From positions 17,608,001 through 17,672,000 of the forward strand of contig QCXZ01000137.1 in assembly GCA_025024175.1 (NCBI GenBank): 64,000 bases of DNA, in the 5' to 3' direction. Under the pieces are notes generated by a model that was given only the letters and a program-made list of their open reading frames with translations, was not told the DNA's origin and did no database searches. The translations under genes were made by a program, and so were the position numbers. Shown piece after piece: positions 26,030 through 36,599 of the stretch; position 1 is the stretch's first letter, and every line of letters begins with the position of its first letter. The stretch is from Rhyzopertha dominica (lineage: Eukaryota > Arthropoda > Insecta > Coleoptera > Bostrichidae).

Positions 26030-28451
26030 TTCAGAAAAAAGACAAGCACTATTAGAGCAACTAATTTCGCATAAAAAGAATTTTTGCAAAGCATGCCTTG
26101 GTTGCGAAAAAAATTAATCTTGCTTTTTGGAAATGCACAGCGGTAATTATAAACATGGACGCGCACATACGAATCCAAAAAAACTTTGAGGAAGGAACAA
26201 GCACTGTTAATGAAACTAATTGCGCATAAAAAGATTTTTTGCAAAGCACGCCTTGGTCGCGAAAAAATTAATTTTGGTTTTTGGAAATAAACAGGGTTGA
26301 ATATTAAACATGGACGCGCACATACGAATCCAATGAAACTTTGAGAAAAGAACAACCACTATTAGAGAAACTAATTGCGCATAAAAAGATTTTTTGCAAA
26401 GCATGCCTTGGTCTCGAAAAAAATTAATTTTGGTTTTTGGAAATAAACTGGGTTGAATATTAAACATGGACGCGCACATACGAATCCAATGAAACTTTGA
26501 GAAAAGAACAACCACTATTAGAGAAACTAATTGCACATAAAAAGATTTTTTGCAAAGCATGCCTTGGTGTCGAAAAAAATTAATTTTGGTTTTTGGAGAT
26601 ATACAGGGTTGAATATTATACATCGACGCCACATACGAATCCAATGAATCTTTGAGAAAAGAACAACCACTATTAGAGAAACTCGTTGCACATAAAAAGA
26701 TTTTTTGCAAAGCATGCCTTGGTCTCGAAAAAAATTAATTTTGGTTTTTGGAGATATAGAGGGTTGAATATTAAACATGGACGCGCACATACGAATCCAA
26801 TGAAACTTTGAGAAAAGAACAACCACTATTAGAGAAACTAATTGCACATAAAAAGATTTTTTGCAAAGCATGCCTTGGTCTCGAAAAAAATTAATTTTGG
26901 TTTTTGGAGATATACAGGGTTGAATATTAAACATGGACGCGCACATACGAATCCAATGAAACTTTGAGAAAAGAACAACCACTATTAGAGAAACTAATTG
27001 CGCACAAAAAGATTTTTTGCAAAGCATGCCTTGGTTTCGAAAAAAATTAATTTTGGTTTTTGGAAATAAACAGNGTTGNATATTAANCATGGACGCGCAC
27101 ATACGAATCCAATGAAACTTTGAGAAAAGAACAACCACTATTAGAGAAACTAATTGCGCATAAAAAGATTTTTTGCAAAGCATGCCTTGGTCTCGAAAAA
27201 AATTAATTTTGGTTTTTGGAAATAAACTGGGTTGAATATTAAACATGGACGCGCACATACGAATCCAATGAAACTTTGAGAAAAGAACAACCACTATTAG
27301 AGAAACTAATTGCGCATAAAAAGATTTTTGCAAAGCATGCCTTGGTCTCGAAAAAAATTAATTTTGGTTTTTGGAAATAAACTGGGTTGAATATTAAACA
27401 TGGACGCGCACATACGAATCCAATGAAACTTTGAGAAAAGAACAACCACTATTAGACAAACTAATTGCACATAAAAAGATTTTTTGCAAAGCATGCCTTG
27501 GTGTCGAAAAAAATTAATTTTGGTTTTTGGAGATATACAGGGTTGAATATTAAACATGGACGCGCACATACGAATCCAATGAAACTTTGAGAAAAGAACA
27601 ACCACTATTAGACAAACTAATTGCACATAAAAAGATTTTTTGCAAAGCATGCCTTGGTCTCGAAAAAAATTAATTTTGGTTTTTGGAAATAAACTGGGTT
27701 GAATATTAAACATGGACGCGCTCATACGAATCCAATGAAACTTTGAGAAAAGAACAACCACTATTAGAGAAACTAATTGCACATAAAAAGATTTTCTGCA
27801 AAGCATGCCTTGGTGTCGAAAAAAATTAATTTTTGTTTTTGGAGATATACAGGGTTGAATATTAAACATCGACGCGCACATACGAATCCAATGAAACTTT
27901 GAGAAAAGAACAACCACTATTAGAGAAACTAATTGCACATAAAAAGATTTTTTGCAAAGCATGCCTTGGTCTCGAAAAAAATTAATTTTGGTTTTTGGAG
28001 ATATACAGGGTTGAATATTAAACATGGACGCGCACATACGAATCCAATGAAACTTTGAGAAAAGAACAACCACTATTAGAGAAACTAATTGCGCATAAAA
28101 AGATTTTTTGCAAAGCATGCCTTGGTCTCGAAAAAAATTAATTTTGGTTTTTGGAAATAAACTGGGTTGAATATTAAACATGGACGCGCACAAACGAATC
28201 CAATGAAACTTTGAGAAAAGAACAACCACTATTAGAGAAACTAATTGCGCATATAAAGATTTTTTGCAAAGCATGCCTTGGTTGCGAAAAAAATTAATTT
28301 TGGTTTTTGGAAATATACAGGGTTGAATATTAAACATGGACGCGCACATACGAATAAAATGAGATTTTGAGAAAAGATCCAGCACCGTTAGAGAAACTAA
28401 TTGCGCATAAAAAGATTTTTTGCAAAGCATTTCTTGGTTGCGAAAAAAATT
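26030..28451 (-). repeat. Left array: about 16 units of 156 bp
   Basis: The marker CCTTGGT ends at 26102, 26257, 26412, 26568, 26723, 26879, 27035, 27191, 27346, 27502, 27658, 27814, 27970, 28126 and 28282, and its variant (TTCTTGGT) at 28438. Spacings are 155-156 bp. Single-base deletions at a few units break the minus-strand open frame that otherwise runs outward from the centre. The outermost and innermost units are the most divergent. Several N calls fall at 27074-27087. Confidence 0.95.
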
Positions 28452-28461
28452 AATTTTTTTC
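28442..28461. repeat. Perfect 20-bp palindrome at the arm junction
   Basis: GAAAAAAATTAATTTTTTTC reads the same on both strands and is the exact symmetry centre of the 6.5-kb palindrome. There is no spacer, so the arms could extrude as a cruciform with an essentially loopless tip. Just outside it, TGC faces GGG, the first mismatch between the arms. Confidence 0.95.
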
Positions 28462-31400
28462 GGGACCAAGGCATGCTTTGCAAAAAATCTTTATATGCGC
28501 AATTAGTTTCTCTAACGGTGCTGGATCTTTTCTCAAAATCTCATTTTATTCGTATGTGCGCGTCCATGTTTAATATTCAACCCTGTATATTTCCAAAAAC
28601 CAAAATTAATTTTTTTCGAGACCAAGGCATGCTTTGCAAAAAATCTTTTTATGTGCAATTAGTTTCTCTAATAGTGGTTGTTCTTTTCTCAAAGTTTCAT
28701 TGGATTCGTATGTGCGCGTCCATGTTTAATATTCAACCCTGTATATCTCCAAAAACCAAAATTAATTTTTTTCGAGACCAAGGCATGCTTTGCAAAAAAT
28801 CTTTTTATGTGCAATTAGTTTCTCTAATAGTGGTTGTTCTTTTCTCAAAGTTTCATTGGATTCGTATGTGCGCGTCTATGTTTAATATTCAACCCTGTAT
28901 ATCTCCAAAAACCAAAATTAATTTTTTTCGAGACCAAGGCATGCTTTGCAAAAAATCTTCTTATGTGCAATCAGTTTCTCTAATAGTGGTTGTTCTTTTC
29001 TCAAAGTTTCATTGGATTCGTATGTGCGCGTCCATGTTTAATATTCAACCCTGTATATCTCCAAAAACCAAAATTAATTTTTTTCGAGACCAAGGCATGC
29101 TTTGCAAAAAATCTTCTTATGTGCATTTAGTTTCTCTAATAGTGGTTGTTCGTTTCTCAAAGTTTCATTGGATTCGTATGTGCGCGTCCATGTTTAATAT
29201 TCAACCCTGTATATCTCCAAAAACCAAAATTAATTTTTTTCGAGACCAAGGCATGCTTTGCAAAAAATCTTTTTATGTGCAATTAGTTTCTCTAATAGTG
29301 GTTGTTCTTTTCTCAAAGCTTCATTGGATTCGTATGTGCGCGTCCATGTTTAATATTCAATCCCGTATATCTTCAAAAACCAAAATTAATTTTTTTCGAG
29401 ACCAAGGCATGCTTTGCAAAAAATCTTTTTATGTGCAATTAGTTTCTCTAATAGTGGTTGTTCTTTTCTCAAAGTTTCATTGGATTCGTATGTGCGCGTC
29501 GATGTTTAATATTCAACCCTGTATATCTCCAAAAACCAAAATTAATTTTTTTCGACACCAAGGCATGCTTTGCAAAAAATCTTTTTATGTGCAATTAGTT
29601 TCTCTAATAGTGGTTGTTCTTTTCTCAAAGTTTCATTGGATTCGTATGTGCGCGTCCATGTTTAATATTCAACCCAGTTTATTTCCAAAAACCAAAATTA
29701 ATTTTTTTCGAGACCAAGGCATGCTTTGCAAAAAATCTTTTTATGCGCAATTAGTTTCTCTAATAGTGGTTGTTCTTTTCTCAAAGTTTCATTGGATTCG
29801 TATGTGCGCGTCCATGTTTAATATTCAACCCTGTTTATTTCCAAAAACCAAAATTAATTTTTTTCGAGACCAAGGCATGCTTTGCAAAAAATCTTTTTAT
29901 GTGCAATTAGTTTCTCTAATAGTGGTTGTTCTTTTCTCAAAGTTTCATTGGATTCGTATGTGCGCGTCCATGTTTAATATTCGACCCTGTATATCTCCAA
30001 AAACCAAAATTAATTTTCTTCGAGACCAAGGCATGCTTTGCAAAAAATCTTTTTACGTGCAATTAGTTTCTCTAATAGTGGTTGTTCTTTTCTCAAAGTT
30101 TTATTGGATTCGTATGTGCGCGTCCATGTTTAATATTCAACCCTGTGTATTTCCAAAAACCAAAATTAATTTTTTTCGAAACCAAGGCATGCTTTGCAAA
30201 AAATCTTTTTATGTGCAATTAGTTTCTCTAATAGTGGTTGTTCTTTTCTCAAAGTTTCATTGGATTCGTATGTGCGCGTCCATGTTTAATATTCAACCCT
30301 GTATATCTCCAAAAACCAAAATTAATTTTTTTCGAGACCAAGGCATGCTTTGCAAAAAATCTTTTTACGTGCAATTAGTTTCTCTAATAGTGGTTGTTCT
30401 TTTCTCAAAGTTTTATTGGATTCGTATGTGCGCGTCCATGTTTAATATTCAACCCTGTGTATTTCCAAAAACCAAAATTAATTTTTTTCGAAACCAAGGC
30501 ATGCTTTGCAAAAAATCTTTTTATGTGCAATTAGTTTCTCTAATAGTGGTTGTTCTTTTCTCAAAGTTTCATTGGATTCGTATGTGCGCGTCCATGTTTA
30601 ATATTCAACCCTGTATATCTCCAAAAACCAAAATTAATTTTTTTCGAGACCAAGGCATGCTTTGCAAAAAATCTTCTTATGTGCAATTAGTTTCTCTAAT
30701 AGTGGGTGTTCTTTTCTCAAAGTTTCATTGGATTCGTATGTGCGCGTCCATGTTTAATATTCAACCCTGTGTATTTCCAAAAACCAAAATTAATTTTTTT
30801 CGAGACCAAGGCATGCTTTGCAAAAAATCTTTTTATGTGCAATTAGTTTCTCTAATAGTGGTTGTTCTTTTCTCAAAGTTTCATTGGATTCGTATGTGCG
30901 CGTCTATGTTTAATATTCAACCCTGTATATCTCCAAAAACCAAAATTAATTTTTTTCGAGACCAAGGCATGCTTAGCAAAAAATCTTCTTATGTGCAATT
31001 AGTTTCTCTAAAAGTGGTTGTTCTTTTCTCAAAGTTTCATTGGATTCGTATGTGCGCGTCCATGTTTAATATTCAACCCTGTATATCTCCAAAAACCAAA
31101 ATTAATTTTTTTCGAGACCAAGGCATGCTTTGCAAAAAATCTTTTTATGTGCATTTAGTTTCTCTAATAGTGGTTGTTCTTTTCTCAAAGTTTCATTAGA
31201 TTCGTATGTGCGCGTCCATGTTTAATATTTAACCCTGTATATCTCCAAAAACCAAAATTAATTTTTTTCGAGACCAAGGCATGCTTTGCAAAAAATCTTT
31301 TTATGGGCAATTAGTTTCTCTAATAGTGGTTGTTCTTTTTTCAAAGTTTCATTGGATTCGTATGTGCGCGTCGATGTTTAATATTCAACCCTGTATATCT

Positions 31401-31990
31401 CCAAAAACCAAAATTAATTTTTTTCGACACCAAGGCATGCTTTGCAAAAAATCTTTTTATGTGCAATTAGTTTCTCTAATAGTGTTTGTTCTTTTCTCAA
31501 AGTTTCATTGGATTCGTATGTGCGCGTCCATGTTTAATATTCAACCCAGTTTATTTCCAAAAACCAAAATTAATTTTTTTCGAGACCAAGGCATGCTTTG
31601 CAAAAAATCTTTTTATGCGCAATTAGTTTCTCTAATAGTGGTTGTTCTTTTCTCAAAGTTTCATTGGATTCGTATGTGCGCGTCCATGTTTAATATTCAA
31701 CCCTGTTTATTTCCAAAAACCAAAATTAATTTTTTTCGCGACCAAGGCGTGCTTTGCAAAAAATCTTTTTATGCGCAATTAGTTTCATTAACAGTGCTTG
31801 TTCCTTCCTCAAAGTTTTATTGGATTCGTATGTGCGCGTCCATGTTTATAATTACCGCTGTGCATTTCCAAAAAGCAAGATTAATTTTTTTCGCAACCAA
31901 GGCATGCTTTGCAAAAATTCTTTTTATGCGAAATTAGTTGCTCTAATAGTGCTTGTCTTTTTTCTGAAAGTTTAATTAGATTTGTATGTA
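28452..31990 (+). repeat. Right array: about 23 units of 156 bp
   Basis: The marker ACCAAGGC begins at 28465 and then every 156 bp without exception to 31897 (22 periods). Variant units recur in blocks. A two-unit block at 30025-30336 is repeated at 30337-30648. A three-unit block starting at 29401 (with CGATG, then GACACC, then a CCCAGTTTA variant) recurs starting at 31273, 12 units away. These are higher-order repeats of the kind left by unequal exchange or segmental amplification. Confidence 0.95.
28473..31199 (+). CDS. Repeat-derived open frame, 909 codons, doubtful
   Basis: From an ATG at 28473 a frame stays open for 909 codons, made of about 17.5 copies of a 52-residue repeat. Each copy reads M-L-C-K-K-S-F-Y, then LVSLIVVVLFSKFHWIRMCA, then S-M-F-N-I-Q-P and T-K-I-N-F-F-R. 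A further 218-codon frame (31281-31937) and minus-strand frames in the left arm repeat the same peptide. The frame stays open because the 156-bp unit is a multiple of three and the unit happens to lack stops in this phase. Changes between units hit all codon positions and several are non-conservative. I think this is a by-product of the repeat, though translation cannot be excluded. The hydrophobic segment (LIVVVLF) would form a repeated membrane-like stretch. Confidence 0.15.
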   Translation: MLCKKSLYAQLVSLTVLDLFSKSHFIRMCASMFNIQPCIFPKTKINFFRDQGMLCKKSFYVQLVSLIVVVLFSKFHWIRMCASMFNIQPCISPKTKINFFRDQGMLCKKSFYVQLVSLIVVVLFSKFHWIRMCASMFNIQPCISPKTKINFFRDQGMLCKKSSYVQSVSLIVVVLFSKFHWIRMCASMFNIQPCISPKTKINFFRDQGMLCKKSSYVHLVSLIVVVRFSKFHWIRMCASMFNIQPCISPKTKINFFRDQGMLCKKSFYVQLVSLIVVVLFSKLHWIRMCASMFNIQSRISSKTKINFFRDQGMLCKKSFYVQLVSLIVVVLFSKFHWIRMCASMFNIQPCISPKTKINFFRHQGMLCKKSFYVQLVSLIVVVLFSKFHWIRMCASMFNIQPSLFPKTKINFFRDQGMLCKKSFYAQLVSLIVVVLFSKFHWIRMCASMFNIQPCLFPKTKINFFRDQGMLCKKSFYVQLVSLIVVVLFSKFHWIRMCASMFNIRPCISPKTKINFLRDQGMLCKKSFYVQLVSLIVVVLFSKFYWIRMCASMFNIQPCVFPKTKINFFRNQGMLCKKSFYVQLVSLIVVVLFSKFHWIRMCASMFNIQPCISPKTKINFFRDQGMLCKKSFYVQLVSLIVVVLFSKFYWIRMCASMFNIQPCVFPKTKINFFRNQGMLCKKSFYVQLVSLIVVVLFSKFHWIRMCASMFNIQPCISPKTKINFFRDQGMLCKKSSYVQLVSLIVGVLFSKFHWIRMCASMFNIQPCVFPKTKINFFRDQGMLCKKSFYVQLVSLIVVVLFSKFHWIRMCASMFNIQPCISPKTKINFFRDQGMLSKKSSYVQLVSLKVVVLFSKFHWIRMCASMFNIQPCISPKTKINFFRDQGMLCKKSFYVHLVSLIVVVLFSKFH

Positions 31991-32104
31991 CGGATCCATA
32001 TTTAAATAGTTAGTGCTGTTTTATGAGCGGTTTTAGCGTGGCACAATCTCTAATGCCCGTTATATAAATAATATTTGTTTATTTGGCTTTATTTATAGCT
32101 AGTA

Positions 32105-32275
32105 TTAGTTATTCAGCATTTCGCCTGAATCTGTATACCTAATATATTTTTCCTTAATTTTGAAGATGGGTCTGACCGAAAAGCGCTCTATTTTTACTAC
32201 TTCTGTGGTACGTTCGGCTACATTCGGAAATTTAGGCTGCTGTGTTTTGGCTGCTGTTTTCACACCGGTGGATCC
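32105..32275 (-). pseudogene. Inverted copy of the 59-codon frame, start lost
   Basis: The reverse complement of the right outer tail keeps the same frame from G-S-T-G-V-K-T to G-E-M-L-N-N and its TAA (32105-32107). Upstream of it the sequence differs from the left arm and there is no in-frame ATG before a stop. An AATAAA follows about 15 bases after the stop on the minus strand. Confidence 0.4.
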
Positions 32276-32454
32276 ACAGTATATCCGGCAGCGGCATTAA
32301 TGCCTACCAGTTGAATCAATTAATCTATCAACATAATGTAATATTATGAGCCGGTTGAGAAAAGTGTAGCAGCAAATAAGTATTTATTGACAAAGTACGC
32401 TTTAACAAAACAATTGTTACCTCTTTGACAAATGTCATACAATATTTCCCCGAT

Positions 32455-32610
32455 TTAGTTAGTTTTTGTTACTATCTGTTCCGCACGTCGCGGTTAAAGA
32501 GGCAGTCTGCTTTGGTCATTTTTTAATCACTGCCTGAAGAGCCCCAACAAGGGCGAAACTAAGTTGTAGGGTCAGAATGTATTGACCAGAACAGATGTAT
32601 ATTTACTTTT
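32455..32610 (+). mobile_element. Solo Penelope-like end with hammerhead-like core
   Basis: This stretch is related to 41450-41615. Both share a GTCTGC-TGGTCA segment, a CTGANGAGCC-CAACA core and a final TGACCAGA-CAGATG segment. No reverse transcriptase or endonuclease sequence adjoins it. The position just right of the giant palindrome may be coincidental. Confidence 0.55.
32535..32576 (+). ncRNA. Hammerhead-like motif
   Basis: CTGAAGA is followed by a GCCC...GGGC stem, then GAAAC and, after a short loop, GTC. This is the canonical order of core, stem II, GAAA and cleavage triplet. GGTCA at about 32515 and TGACC at about 32585 could close the distal part of stem I, but the bases next to the core do not pair well. 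Penelope-like elements are known carriers of hammerheads. Confidence 0.45.
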
Positions 32611-33152
32611 ATTTTATTTTTCTGAATCGACTTTCAAGCTATAGTAATCACAACTCTCACACATTAAGCAATTCAGCCAATCTTTGTCTATGTAGAAATA
32701 TGTAGATCCAAATCCATCAAGTCGTATACTAATGATACTAATACTTTAAAAGTAATATACTGCCTTGTTTTCGTTATATAATTATAAATAAATAATAAAG
32801 CAGACTCACCAGTGTAGCTCAAAAGACTCTTATTATAAAGTGTAAAGTGTTTTAAACCGTCAAAGTCCAACACAGTATAATAAAATAATAAAATTAGAAC
32901 TGTAGCAGATTCTTACACTTATCATAAAAAAATATCATCAAATAACTTCGCAAAAGTTGCCATTTAGCTATAATTCTCTCTGAAATTGGATTCAAACTGA
33001 AGCCTTGTCAGTTATCAAAGAGTATTTGCATTTGTACAACAACTTTCTTCAGAAACTTCGACATTGTAAGCCTCAGTTGACTATTTTAATTTGTCATTTA
33101 TATGAATGGATTTTACCGTAGCTCAGGAAATACACTTTGAGCGAAATTATAT

Positions 33153-33392
33153 GAATTATTTGATATATTTCAATATGAGAAAACGCCTGGGAGTGTGTAT
33201 TTTCAACATATTCTGTAGTGTTTTGTGGGATAATTAACTTTAAGGTTGCAGAAAGCTCATATTACGGAGCTGCTTTGTGACATTGATCTGCAACCTTCAG
33301 TAATATCGCCGCGCCGTGCATATTGTAGCTTGGCATCAGTTACAAAAATCAACGCCGCCGGCGTTGCATGAATCATTTATAGAAGCCCTATA
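33153..33392 (+). repeat. Dispersed repeat, copy A
   Basis: About 240 bp, clearly related to 39929-40189 (copy B). Shared stretches include GGGATAATTAACTTTAAGGT. The repeat contains AAGGTTGCAG and its inverted partner CTGCAACCTT around a nested AGCTC/GAGCT pair, so it can fold into a two-level hairpin. No coding content. Class unknown. Confidence 0.8.
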
Positions 33393-33399
33393 TTATCAC

Positions 33400-35540
33400 A
33401 GCTACACTTTTTTAACAGGACCTAAATCAAGGAGAATACATTAGAAAAAAGTTTTTTTTTAATTGTGCAATGATGAAACAGTTGCTCTTGAAATCAGCTA
33501 TTAGTGCTTTAGTGCTTTAGTTAAATTTCCATCGATAATTTTAAATATAACATAAAGATGAACAGCAGTAAACCAAAACTGACTAGAATGAACTTATATA
33601 ATTTAATGAAGAAAAGTCAGTATTATAAACATTTTAGATTTATAGCAGTTCATTCTAAAGAGGTTTAGAAATTTTGTCTTATATTCTGAGATAATGGTTT
33701 TGTTAAGTTAAATGAAGTAGGCCATGTATCTTATTTTGCTTTCTTTATACTTCGGACCCGGAATATTATGTTTTAGGTTTTGAAGTGTTAGTTTTCTGTT
33801 TTTTCCTTTCCGTTTCTTATTTAATCATATCTGTCTTATCTATTTGAAGTAGCAAAAATATAAAAAGATATAAGAGCATTTACGTAACTGTTTTTCATAT
33901 CTCATAAATGGGTGTTGATTTCATGTGGTTTACTCTAACAAAACCTGGCTATTCAGCAGCATTCCTTCCGACATTGTTACTCTGGAAAGTTATAAACTTC
34001 ATAGGAAATGTCGCAAAGGAAGATGAGGCGGCGTTGGAGTATTACGTAACAAGGTGTTTTGATGTTACATTTACCGGTCTAGATCTGTCTACCTTTTCAT
34101 ATACGTATGCTTGAATGCGTCAGGTTAAGTATCAACGTAAATAGGAAGAACGTTATATTTGGTGTGTCACATTCTGCTTTCCATGTACAAACATCGCTGT
34201 GACTATCAATTACCTCAATTCATCTGTACTTGTAACTCGTCACCTGGAAAATTCTATTTCTGACACATCTAGTGCATACGGCTTTAAGCAATGTATTACA
34301 GAACCCTCGCGCTTTAGTAATACTGACATATTCGTATTAGGTTTTACTTGGTCAAGAGCGTTTGTGATGTCTTATCTTATATCATATAAACTTAAATAAG
34401 TTGCATCCCAAAATATTCTTTACATTTGTGCTACTCATGGTAAACTTTAGTTTGTAAGCAACCAAGTCATTTCGTTATTTGACACACCTGGAAAAGAAAT
34501 AGAACGTTCATAATTTTTGTAATAAAACTCAAATCTCTTGGGAATACTAGGGTATACGAAACATTTTTCAATGAATAAGTCCACCATGGAAAAATAGGAT
34601 ATCTGACATATTTGCTGAAAAATGTTGATAAAATGAAGCACTAGAGTCTTTAAAAGTAGATTAGAATAGTAGGACACCTCATGTTCTTATTATTAACAGA
34701 AAGAGTAAAACAGATACATTTATTGCAGTTGCATTTCTTAAACAAAGAGCAACAATGAGTAAATTAATGAGGTAGCTTGCAAACATTTGATTATTTAAAT
34801 GTGCCTGTTGTTTTACCATTTTTTCAGATAGATCGTTTCGATCATGTAACGGTCATTTTCAAAGAGCATTAAAACTATCTATCTAATGAAACTAGTAAAA
34901 CCTAGCACATTTAAATCAGCTTATTTCCAAGCAATTTAATTATTCTTGTCACTATCATTGCCACAGAGGACTTATCTTTACAGAATCTACATCAGAGGCG
35001 ACACCTTTGATGTTTAAAGGTCAAAGTGAACCAAGTGAACCATTTACGAACAAAAGTGTAACTTGTGGGGGCTTGAGAATTCATACCGTAAATAGGGGAA
35101 TTTTGTCACCTATCTGAATACGAGTCACTTTATGCACACGAAGTCCACTCTTACGAACAATTTCGGAAACTTAAATCAAAAGCAAGATCAGTCAAAACAA
35201 ATACCTATTGACGTTATTAATTAAAGTACCACTTGAAACATGGAAGAGTTGACGCACACACCTACTATCAAATTTTAGTGAGAATTGCTCGATGTAGTTT
35301 CTCTAAATACATCCTGGACAAATTATCACTGTAACGCTTCAGACCGCTTTAGGCAAGAGGTTCACTATTATTGTCGACGGTTTTGTGGTTAGCCTTTTGA
35401 ATATATGCAGAAAATATGGTTCTTCACGTCTCGTAAACACTTCACGATCGATTTTTTATATTTTATACATTTCAAGGATTTTCAATAATTGAACTCACAT
35501 CTCTCTAAACGTTATCGTTGACAGTATAAGTAAAAATAGT
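33400..35540. other. No clear gene; possible non-LTR endonuclease trace
   Basis: A 66-codon plus frame at 34199-34399 contains AYGFKQCITEPSRFSNTD. This resembles the GF-Q-I-x-P-T-R segment of the endonuclease domain in jockey/CR1-type non-LTR elements, but the fragment is short. The rest is AT-rich and unassigned, including a 68-codon frame at 33908-34114. Confidence 0.3.
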
Positions 35541-35555
35541 TTAAAGTTATTTGAT

Positions 35556-36540
35556 TTGTTACAAAGGAGCGTCGTGAAATTATTGCCGGTCATATTGAGC
35601 AACACGGTAATCATAAAAAATGATGTCAATCACTTTTATGCAATGGGGGTTCCTAAGCGGACAACGTATGATATTTATAGACGTGCAGAGTTAGGATTGC
35701 CATCAGTCAGGAAGCAAAGTTCTGGAAGGCCCGCTAGAAAAATGCCGAAAAAAAAGACAAGCTCTGGTTGAACTTGCGCACGGTAAACTTGGAGTTTCTC
35801 TTAGAAAATTAGGTAGAAAATATAACATCGACAAAAAGTATGTCAGCAACATTTTGAAAAGTGAAAATGTTGTATTAGTACGAAGAAAAGCAGCACCGAA
35901 GTACACGGAAAAACAAAAAGTGGAACAAAAAACGAATTTGAGGCGCCTAACTGAAAACGAATTTGCTCCATCAAATGGATTAGAAGTGATTATTGATGAA
36001 GAATCATATTTCTCATGGGCCGGTAGCGACACAGCGAATAACAAGTGTTACTATTGCAAAAAAGGTAGAGACGTGGATCCTGAGAGGTTTTTTAAATGGC
36101 ACAAGAATTTTTCTCAGAAGTTATGGGTTTGGGTGGCGATTTCTTCGCGCGGTCATTTTTCTTTGTATATCGTACCTTCCGGTAAATGTATGAGAAAGAA
36201 TGTGTACGAAGCAGATTAAACAAATTCATCAACGAATACCATTCAAATCGCAAAATTATGTTCTGGCCTGATATGGAACCCGCCCCATGATGCAACATGT
36301 GTAGTGGCCGCTTATCACGAATTGAATATCACCTTTGTTAAAAAGTTCAGAAATGTGCCAAATGTACCCCAACTGCGTCCAACTGATTCTGGAGAATTTT
36401 GAAACCGAGAGTACATGAGAATCCGATCACTCTTAAAGTGCGTCAAATGGATGTAACGTTCTTCTCCAATTTAATACGACGTATAAAATCTAATATGACA
36501 AGCAAGTCGCATTTGCGCTGATACCGTTATTTAAGCTTTA
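35556..36540 (+). pseudogene. Tc1/mariner-superfamily transposase, frameshifted
   Basis: A nearly full-length transposase is readable across several frames. It starts with a helix-turn-helix region (MGVPKRTTYDIYRRAELGLP, then a GRPA-x-K hinge), then KLGRKYNIDKKYVSNILKS as the second helix-turn-helix. The catalytic core contains VIIDEESYF (first Asp), LWVWVAISSRG, MFWPDM (second Asp) and NVPNVPQLRP, followed by FWRILK. At least three frameshifts or stops break it: near 35750 between the N-terminal frames, at 36217 (TAA), near 36290 and at about 36400. The third acidic residue expected between RP and FW appears altered by the last indel. I could not find terminal inverted repeats with confidence. 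The best fit is a mariner-like lineage, distinct from those at 13646 and 59150. Confidence 0.85.
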
Positions 36541-36599
36541 AGTATATTAGGTACTAGTATTTAGTTTTTGTGTATTAGGTTATCCAATTTCAATAAATT

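Larger units (their letters stand above)
25720..32275. repeat. Giant palindrome of inverted 156-bp tandem arrays
   Basis: The two halves are reverse complements around a centre between 28451 and 28452. Each arm consists of a unique outer tail of roughly 300 bp (left 25720-26030, right 31990-32275) and an inner array of 156-bp units. The left arm measures 2732 bp and the right 3824 bp. The difference is 1092 bp, which is 7 x 156. Outer tails differ at only a few positions. There is no internal coding region and no convincing target duplication at the ends. This architecture resembles foldback elements, whose long inverted repeats are built of tandem subunits, but I recognise no sequence of a known one. 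A palindromic satellite is the main alternative. Confidence 0.95.

Noticed and set aside
26023..31975. Many long open frames (up to 932 codons) taken as a real repeat-protein gene
   Set aside because: They follow from a 156-bp tandem unit without stops in one phase. The same peptide appears on opposite strands in the two arms, and single-base deletions break it freely. Kept only as a low-confidence entry.
25720..32275. CRISPR-like array
   Set aside because: Repeats are 156 bp, directly adjoining, without unique spacers, and the genome is eukaryotic.
25700..32290. Target-site duplication flanking the palindrome
   Set aside because: Flanks (GTAAATGG on the left, AGCGGCAT on the right) do not match. 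A shared CAGCG is too short and misplaced.
33908..34114. 68-codon frame with an Asp/Glu/Ala-rich centre
   Set aside because: Short and isolated, with no recognisable family.
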